Shown here in pieces: positions 59,137 through 64,000 of a stretch of 64,000 nucleotides of DNA. Location of the stretch: NCBI RefSeq assembly GCF_002379585.1, contig NZ_DFUE01000075.1:2884-66883 (forward strand), given 5' to 3'. The DNA comes from Pseudomonas sp. UBA4194. GTDB lineage: Bacteria; Pseudomonadota; Gammaproteobacteria; Pseudomonadales; Pseudomonadaceae. A program made the translations under genes and the position numbers. Positions within the stretch are counted from its first letter, which is position 1; every line of letters starts with the position of its first letter. The notes beneath the pieces are model-generated. The model did no database searches and was not told the origin of the DNA. It was given only the letters and a program-made list of their open reading frames with translations.

Positions 59137-60684
59137 ATGTTATTCAACTCCATGGTGTTCATCGCAGGTTTCCTGCCTATCGTGCTGTTGGGTTTCTTCC
59201 TGTTTGCCGGCAGCGGTCGCAAGCGCTGGGCAGCCCTGTGGCTGACGTTGGCCTCACTGGTGTTCTACGGCTGGTGGAATCCGGCGAACGTGCCTTTGCT
59301 GCTGGGCAGCATTGCTTTCAACTACCTCCTGGGCGGCTATCTGTTACGCAGCCGCTCCAAGGTGATGCTGGTGGTGGGCGTGGCCGCCAACCTGGCGCTG
59401 CTGGTCTATTACAAGTACACCGGCTTTCTATTCGGCACCCTGGACCAGGCGTTCGACCTGGGGCTGAGCCTTGAGCACATCGCCTTGCCACTGGCGATTT
59501 CGTTCTTCACGTTCCAGCAGATCGCCTATCTGGTGGACACCCACGATGGCGCGGTAGTGGAGCACGACTTCCTCAACTATTGCCTGTTCATCACCTTCTT
59601 TCCTCACTTGATCGCCGGGCCCATCACCCATCACAAGGAAATGCTCGAGCAGTTTGGCCAGGGCAACGACTTCAAGCCCAGGTTGCTGAACCTGTCCATC
59701 GGCTTGACCATCTTTCTGATGGGCCTGTTCAAAAAGGTGATACTGGCCGACCCCATGGGCGAAAAAGCCTCGCCAGTATTCGATCTGGCAGCTTCCGGTA
59801 CGGTCCCTGCGCTTCCGGATGCCTGGATTGGCGCACTCAGCTACACGCTGCAGATCTATTTCGACTTCTCCGGTTACACCGACATGGCTATAGGCCTGGG
59901 CCTGTTGTTCGGGATCAGCCTGCCGGCCAATTTCAACAGTCCGTTCAAGGCGCGCAACGTCATCGACTACTGGTCACGCTGGCACATGACCCTGACGCGC
60001 TTTCTCACCAGCTACATCTACAACCCCATCGTGCTGCGCATCAGCCGCCGGCGTATGGCGGCGGGCCTGCCCATGCCCAAGCGCGGCAAGATGAGCCTGG
60101 GCACATTCTGCATGCTGGTGGCGTATCCCACCGTGCTGACCATGTTCATCTCCGGCGTGTGGCATGGCGCTGGCTGGCAATTCGTCGCTTTCGGCCTGGT
60201 GCATGGCTTCTATCTGGTGGTCGCTCACGGCTGGCGTGCCTGGAAGGCGCGGCGCGGCTGGGCATTGGACAGCGACCGCTGGGTACACCGTATTCCTGCG
60301 GTGTTGCTGACCTTCACGTGTGTGATCGTGGCCATGGTGTTCTTCCGCGCGCCGACGTTGAGTGCTGCTCTGGCGGTGCTGGCCGGCATGTGCGGCTTGA
60401 GTGAGTTGCCCGCGCACGTGCACATGGCGCACCTGCGCACACTGGTCATGATTGCCGCGCTGTTGGTGTGGGTCTGGAGCTTGCCCAATATCCAGCAATG
60501 GATGGGGCATGTGCGTACCGCATTGAATGCCCGAGTGGAAACCCACTGGCTACAGCGCTGGTTGCCGATCACGGGCTGGCAGCCCAGCCCGGCCATTGGG
60601 GTGGCTATCGGCGTCTTTGGCTTCTATGCCTTGGCCACGGCGTTCTCCGTGGCCCCTACCGAGTTTCTCTACTTCCAGTTTTGA
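59137..60684 (+). CDS. MBOAT-family O-acyltransferase (AlgI-like)
   Basis: A 515-residue polytopic inner-membrane protein of the AlgI/DltB branch of the MBOAT family, which pass acyl groups across the membrane to glycans or teichoic acids. The AlgI-type start MLFNSMVFIAGFLPIVLLGF, WLTLASLVFYGWWNP, FFPHLIAGPITHHKEM, SRWHMTLTRFLTSYIYNP and the catalytic His343 in SGVWHGAGWQF are all present. The ATG at 59137 matches the family start; GTG at 59074 would add 21 residues. It is first in a four-gene cassette with FkbH-like, carrier and SGNH-like genes, so the donor is probably carried by that ACP, not acetyl-CoA. Confidence 0.9.
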   Translation: MLFNSMVFIAGFLPIVLLGFFLFAGSGRKRWAALWLTLASLVFYGWWNPANVPLLLGSIAFNYLLGGYLLRSRSKVMLVVGVAANLALLVYYKYTGFLFGTLDQAFDLGLSLEHIALPLAISFFTFQQIAYLVDTHDGAVVEHDFLNYCLFITFFPHLIAGPITHHKEMLEQFGQGNDFKPRLLNLSIGLTIFLMGLFKKVILADPMGEKASPVFDLAASGTVPALPDAWIGALSYTLQIYFDFSGYTDMAIGLGLLFGISLPANFNSPFKARNVIDYWSRWHMTLTRFLTSYIYNPIVLRISRRRMAAGLPMPKRGKMSLGTFCMLVAYPTVLTMFISGVWHGAGWQFVAFGLVHGFYLVVAHGWRAWKARRGWALDSDRWVHRIPAVLLTFTCVIVAMVFFRAPTLSAALAVLAGMCGLSELPAHVHMAHLRTLVMIAALLVWVWSLPNIQQWMGHVRTALNARVETHWLQRWLPITGWQPSPAIGVAIGVFGFYALATAFSVAPTEFLYFQF

Positions 60685-60702
60685 TCCAGCGAGGGGTTTG
60701 CG

Positions 60703-62610
60703 ATGGAACAGCTCCAATGGCTTGCACGGCATCCCGACCTCGGCGCCGCCATCACGGCGGCCAAGGCTGAACCGGACCCGCTGGTGCGGTTGCAACAGGC
60801 GGCGCAGCTGGCCGGCTATTGTCGCGATTTCACCGCCACCCTGCGCATCGACCGGCTGGCGCAAGCCGGTCTGGCCGCCACCGGAGCACGTGCGCTGGAG
60901 GGTTTCACGCCGCTGCGGCTGGCCATATTGTCTTCGCACACCATGGATCATCTATTGCCGGGCATCCGGGTGGGCGGCTTGCTGCGCCAGGTGGCGGTCA
61001 GCCTGTATCTGGCACCCTATGGAATGTATCGTCAGGCGCTGCTGGGCCATGACCCGGCCCTGGCGGCGTTTGCCCCGCAAGTCATCTTGTTGGCCCTGGA
61101 TGCCAAGGATGCGCCGCCCCGGGTACCGCTCGACGCCACTGAACAGGAGGCCGCGGCTGCGGTGCTCGAGCGCGTGAACGAATTGCGTGGCCTGTGGCGG
61201 CAGGCCCGCGAGCGGCATGCCGCCCAGGTGATCCAGCAAACCTTTGTGTCGACTGATCCTTCGGTGTTCGGCAGCTTCGACGCCATGGTTCCGGGTTCGC
61301 CTCGCGCTGTGCTGGAACGTCTTAACCACAGCATCCGCCAGGCCGCCAAGGACGAGGGTGTGTTGTTGCTGGACCTGGCCTGGAGCGCGGCCCAGGGCGA
61401 GTACGCCGACGGCCTGGCCAACCCGGTACGCTGGCATCAGGCCAAACAGCTGGTAAGCCCGGTGTGGGCGCCGCTGTATGGCGATCAGGTGGCGCGGATC
61501 GCAGCGGCCGTGGTCGGGCGTTCGCGCAAGTGCCTGGTGCTGGATCTGGACAACACCCTGTGGGGAGGCGTGGTAGGCGATGACGGCGTCGACGGTATCT
61601 ACCTGGGGCAGGGCAGTGCCACCGGCGAAGCCTTCCTGGCCTTTCAGCAATACGCTGCGCAGTTGGCGCGCCGCGGGGTGATTCTGGCGGTGTGCAGCAA
61701 GAACGACATGACGGTCGCCGAAGCTGCGTTCGAGCATCCGGAGATGGCGATCAAACGCGGGGATATCGCCGCCTTCGTTGCCAACTGGGAAGACAAGGCA
61801 GGCAATCTGCGGCGTATCGCGAGTCAATTGAACATTGGCCTGGACAGCCTGGTGTTCGTGGATGACAACCCTGCCGAGCGCGATATCGTCCGCCGCGAGC
61901 TGCCTCAGGTAGCGGTGCCGGAGCTGCCCGACGACGTTGCCGATTATCCGGCGCGAGTCGCCGCGGCGGGCTATTTCGAAGCCATTGCCTTCACCGCCGA
62001 TGACGCTGCGCGCACCCGTACCTACGTTGCCAACAATGAACGCCAGGCTGCCCTGGGCCAGGCAACCGATATGGCCGGCTACCTGCAAGGCCTGCAGATG
62101 GTGCTGCAGGCCGCGCTGATCGGCCCCGGTGAACTGCCCCGCGCCACGCAACTGATCAACAAGACCAACCAATTCAACCTGACCACCCGGCGTTACAGCG
62201 AGGCTCAGGTGCAGCAGCTGGCCGCCACGCCCGGTGCGGTCGCCCTGAGCCTGCGGCTCAAGGACAAGTTCGGGGACAATGGGTTGATCAGCGTGGTGCT
62301 GGCCACACCGGGGGCGGAGCCGGGGGAGCTGTTTATCGACACCTGGCTGATGAGCTGCCGCGTGCTGGGCCGTCAGGTCGAGCAGGCGACCCTGCAAGTG
62401 CTTGCCCTGCACGCCGAGCAGTTGGGCTACAGCGCCTTGATCGGTGAGTACCGTCCCAGCGAGCGCAATGCCATGGTCGCCGAGCATTATTCGCAGTTGG
62501 GTTTCGTCTACGAACCCAGCGTTCTGAATGCGCAATCCAGCACGTTATGGCGCTATGCGCTGCCAGCTACCGAACGACCCACCCACTACATCGAGATCAG
62601 CCATGACTGA
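60703..62610 (+). CDS. FkbH-like HAD protein (acyl/glyceryl loading)
   Basis: A 635-residue FkbH-family protein. The N-terminal ~260 residues resemble an SGNH-like domain (LRLAILSSHTMDHLLPGI). The HAD domain (~270-440) has the nucleophile motif LVLDLDNTLWGGVVGDDG, AVCSKNDMTVAEAAFEHPEM and VFVDDNPAERDIVRRELP. The C-terminal ~190 residues are GNAT-like (NKTNQFNLTTRRYSEAQV, WLMSCRVLGRQVEQATL). In polyketide pathways FkbH takes a glyceryl group from 1,3-bisphosphoglycerate onto an ACP. AGCGAGGGG precedes the ATG. It overlaps the carrier gene by 8 bases, so the two are made together. Confidence 0.9.
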   Translation: MEQLQWLARHPDLGAAITAAKAEPDPLVRLQQAAQLAGYCRDFTATLRIDRLAQAGLAATGARALEGFTPLRLAILSSHTMDHLLPGIRVGGLLRQVAVSLYLAPYGMYRQALLGHDPALAAFAPQVILLALDAKDAPPRVPLDATEQEAAAAVLERVNELRGLWRQARERHAAQVIQQTFVSTDPSVFGSFDAMVPGSPRAVLERLNHSIRQAAKDEGVLLLDLAWSAAQGEYADGLANPVRWHQAKQLVSPVWAPLYGDQVARIAAAVVGRSRKCLVLDLDNTLWGGVVGDDGVDGIYLGQGSATGEAFLAFQQYAAQLARRGVILAVCSKNDMTVAEAAFEHPEMAIKRGDIAAFVANWEDKAGNLRRIASQLNIGLDSLVFVDDNPAERDIVRRELPQVAVPELPDDVADYPARVAAAGYFEAIAFTADDAARTRTYVANNERQAALGQATDMAGYLQGLQMVLQAALIGPGELPRATQLINKTNQFNLTTRRYSEAQVQQLAATPGAVALSLRLKDKFGDNGLISVVLATPGAEPGELFIDTWLMSCRVLGRQVEQATLQVLALHAEQLGYSALIGEYRPSERNAMVAEHYSQLGFVYEPSVLNAQSSTLWRYALPATERPTHYIEISHD

Positions 62611-62854
62611 AACCACCCCTGTAATGAGCGAACTGACCGAGCTTTTTCGTGACCTGTTCGACGAAGAGGCCCTGGTGCTGACCGGCGAAACCACTGCCGA
62701 TCAGATCGACGGCTGGGACAGCCAGATGCACGTGATGTTGATCGTGGCGGCGGAGCAGCGCTTCGGCGTCAAGTTTCGCACGGCAGAATTGGAGTCCTTG
62801 CGTAACGTGGGCCAGTTCGTGCAATTGATCGAAAGCAAACGCTCAGGGAGCTGA
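62603..62854 (+). CDS. acyl carrier protein
   Basis: An 83-residue carrier with the phosphopantetheine serine at position 40 in DGWDSQMHVMLIV (DSQ rather than the usual DSL). The helices (LTELFRDLFDEE, LRNVGQFVQLIE) and acidic surface fit the ACP fold. It starts inside the end of the FkbH-like gene and ends three bases before the SGNH-like gene. It is a dedicated carrier, too specialised in context for general fatty-acid synthesis, and should hold the acyl group that FkbH loads and MBOAT uses. Confidence 0.9.
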   Translation: MTETTPVMSELTELFRDLFDEEALVLTGETTADQIDGWDSQMHVMLIVAAEQRFGVKFRTAELESLRNVGQFVQLIESKRSGS

Positions 62855-62857
62855 CCC

Positions 62858-63862
62858 ATGCAGCCGACCACCCAGCCAGAAGTTTGCGACGCCGTCTCGC
62901 GCCCCATGCGTGCGAGCTATCTGCTATGCATTTTTGCTGGGCTGTTCGGCAGCCTTGCGGTGTTCGCAGGGCTATTGTTGGGTCTCGAAATCACCGGCCA
63001 TCTGCCGCCGCCCGCGTTTTCCAACAGCCTGTGTGCGGATGAAAAATTGACCTTCATGCGCGACAACCCGGTGCAGTCGCCCAACCTGCTGGTGGTCGGC
63101 TCATCGGTGGCCTGGCGCCATTTCGACGGCGAGACGGTGGCTAACCAACGGCCAGGAACGCGCCCGCTCAATGGCGCCTTCTGTGGATTGCATGCCAACC
63201 AGGCGGTGTATGTGGCGAACTGGCTGCTGGATCGCGAGGCGTCGGTGCGCGAGGTGGTGATGATCGTCGATCCGCAGGATTTTGCCGGTTGCGCGGCGGT
63301 GCCCGATGCGGTGTTCAACCGTGCGGACGCGGATGCTTACGTGTATGGCCAGGGTTCGGGGTGGCTGCCGTATATGCGTTATTTTTCGCCGGCGTCGTTG
63401 CTGCGCAATGCCCGTACGGTCAAGGCCCAGCGTGCCGACCTGATGGAATTCGATCCGTTGGTGTTTGACCGCTACGGCGACGGTCCGCTCAATACGGCCA
63501 ACTCTCGAGATCTGCTGTATGGCCAGCCGGATCCGCTGGACGAGGCCTGCTTCCGGGCCCTCGATTCGCTGGCTCGACGATTGAAGCAGGAGGGGCGCGC
63601 GTTGACCGTGGTCGCGACGCCCATGCACCCGCAATGGAAAGCCGAGCATGACAGCCAGGGGGCGATGATGAAGGCCTTCGACCAGAAACTGCGTACAACC
63701 CTGGCCCGCAGCGGTGGTGACTATTGGAACGGCGATGCCGATCACACGATGGCTGCGGCGGCGTTCATCGATGCCATCCACCTGCGCTGGAGCGCAGCGC
63801 GCACCTTCTCCGCCCAGATCGCCACCCGCCTCACACCCCCCATAGCCACCCTGACCCCGTAG
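62858..63862 (+). CDS. membrane-anchored SGNH-like acyl-transfer partner
   Basis: A 334-residue protein with one N-terminal membrane helix (~20-45, LLCIFAGLFGSLAVFAGLLLG) and a periplasmic SGNH-like domain: the nucleophile Ser in LLVVGSSVAWRHFDG, Asn/Gly in FCGLHANQAVYVAN, and the C-terminal Asp-x-x-His in FIDAIHLRW. This layout is that of AlgJ/AlgX/DltD-type partners of MBOAT proteins, which finish transfer to the glycan. The gene ends with a TAG that lies inside a REP arm (CCCGTAGCAGCGGCG), so the repeat supplies its stop, as at opmB. Confidence 0.82.
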   Translation: MQPTTQPEVCDAVSRPMRASYLLCIFAGLFGSLAVFAGLLLGLEITGHLPPPAFSNSLCADEKLTFMRDNPVQSPNLLVVGSSVAWRHFDGETVANQRPGTRPLNGAFCGLHANQAVYVANWLLDREASVREVVMIVDPQDFAGCAAVPDAVFNRADADAYVYGQGSGWLPYMRYFSPASLLRNARTVKAQRADLMEFDPLVFDRYGDGPLNTANSRDLLYGQPDPLDEACFRALDSLARRLKQEGRALTVVATPMHPQWKAEHDSQGAMMKAFDQKLRTTLARSGGDYWNGDADHTMAAAAFIDAIHLRWSAARTFSAQIATRLTPPIATLTP

Positions 63863-63949
63863 CAGCGGCGTAAGCCGCGTCCGTCCATCGCCCATGCGCC
63901 GCCCATGCCGGCCCCATCGCGGGCAGAGCCCGCTCCCACAGGGGGGGCT
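63860..63949. repeat. two REP elements of different families
   Basis: A single TAGCAGCGGCGTAAGCCGCG arm, identical to the left arm in the 10.4-kb array, starts in the stop codon of the SGNH-like gene. Thirty-odd bases later comes CGCGGGCAGAGCCCGCTCCC followed by ACAGGGGGGG, the other common Pseudomonas REP type. The remaining bases to the window end show no gene. Confidence 0.85.
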
Positions 63950-64000
63950 GGGTGTGGCACAGATAGTGGGCAGATTCCACAGGGGATTTGGATGGGGCAC

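Overview
The window is a high-GC stretch of a Pseudomonas chromosome, most likely from the fluorescent (putida/fluorescens/syringae) side of the genus. The markers are a MuxABC-OpmB multidrug pump, a DUF1652 protein, a bkd branched-chain keto-acid dehydrogenase operon, two extra CsrA/Rsm paralogues, a bacteriophytochrome, a RocSAR-like two-component system, and REP palindromes of the kinds common in pseudomonads. Identification rests on protein motifs and gene order read by eye; no database search was possible.

Layout: 0-1.2 kb, DUF1652 protein (with two micro-ORFs diverging from it) and thiol peroxidase tpx. 1.3-10.4 kb, the muxA-muxB-muxC-opmB operon, ending in a five-copy array of a ~122-bp REP unit. 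11-17.6 kb, two large GGDEF-EAL proteins and a FAD/NAD(P)-binding protein, then tRNA-Leu(UAA). 18-23.2 kb, a light-signalling unit: bacteriophytochrome, a CheY-like regulator and a hybrid kinase. 23.2-24.3 kb, two csrA paralogues flanking an unknown gene. 24.6-31.2 kb, GH15 hydrolase plus SDR, a UvrA-like ABC ATPase and topoisomerase IB. 31.6-37.2 kb, a LuxR-type regulator, a BvgS-type unorthodox kinase and a RocR-like protein whose receiver and EAL domains both look inactive. 37.3-39.9 kb, modABC for molybdate, with a ModE-type palindrome. 39.9-45 kb, alkylation repair (ada-like, alkB) with glutathionyl-hydroquinone reductase, then the tusDCBE sulfur relay with ybiB. 45.4-52.1 kb, a diguanylate cyclase, a 2-hydroxyacid dehydrogenase, a phage-like remnant (Ogr zinc finger, holin-like protein), a SulP transporter and an aldo/keto reductase. 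52.2-55.7 kb, bkdA1-bkdA2-bkdB without lpdV or bkdR beside it. 56-63.9 kb, a probable surface-glycan locus: SAF-domain oxidoreductase and family-2 glycosyltransferase on the minus strand, then MBOAT, FkbH-like, acyl carrier protein and SGNH-like genes on the plus strand.

The strongest candidate for an undescribed system is the last cassette. FkbH-family enzymes elsewhere load a glyceryl unit onto an acyl carrier protein, and MBOAT/SGNH pairs (as in alginate acetylation) move acyl groups to glycans. Together they suggest modification of an envelope or exported glycan with a glyceryl-type acyl group rather than acetyl. The second is the RocSAR-like system with a catalytically dead RocR. The window is also rich in c-di-GMP and post-transcriptional regulators: four GGDEF and/or EAL proteins and two CsrA proteins.
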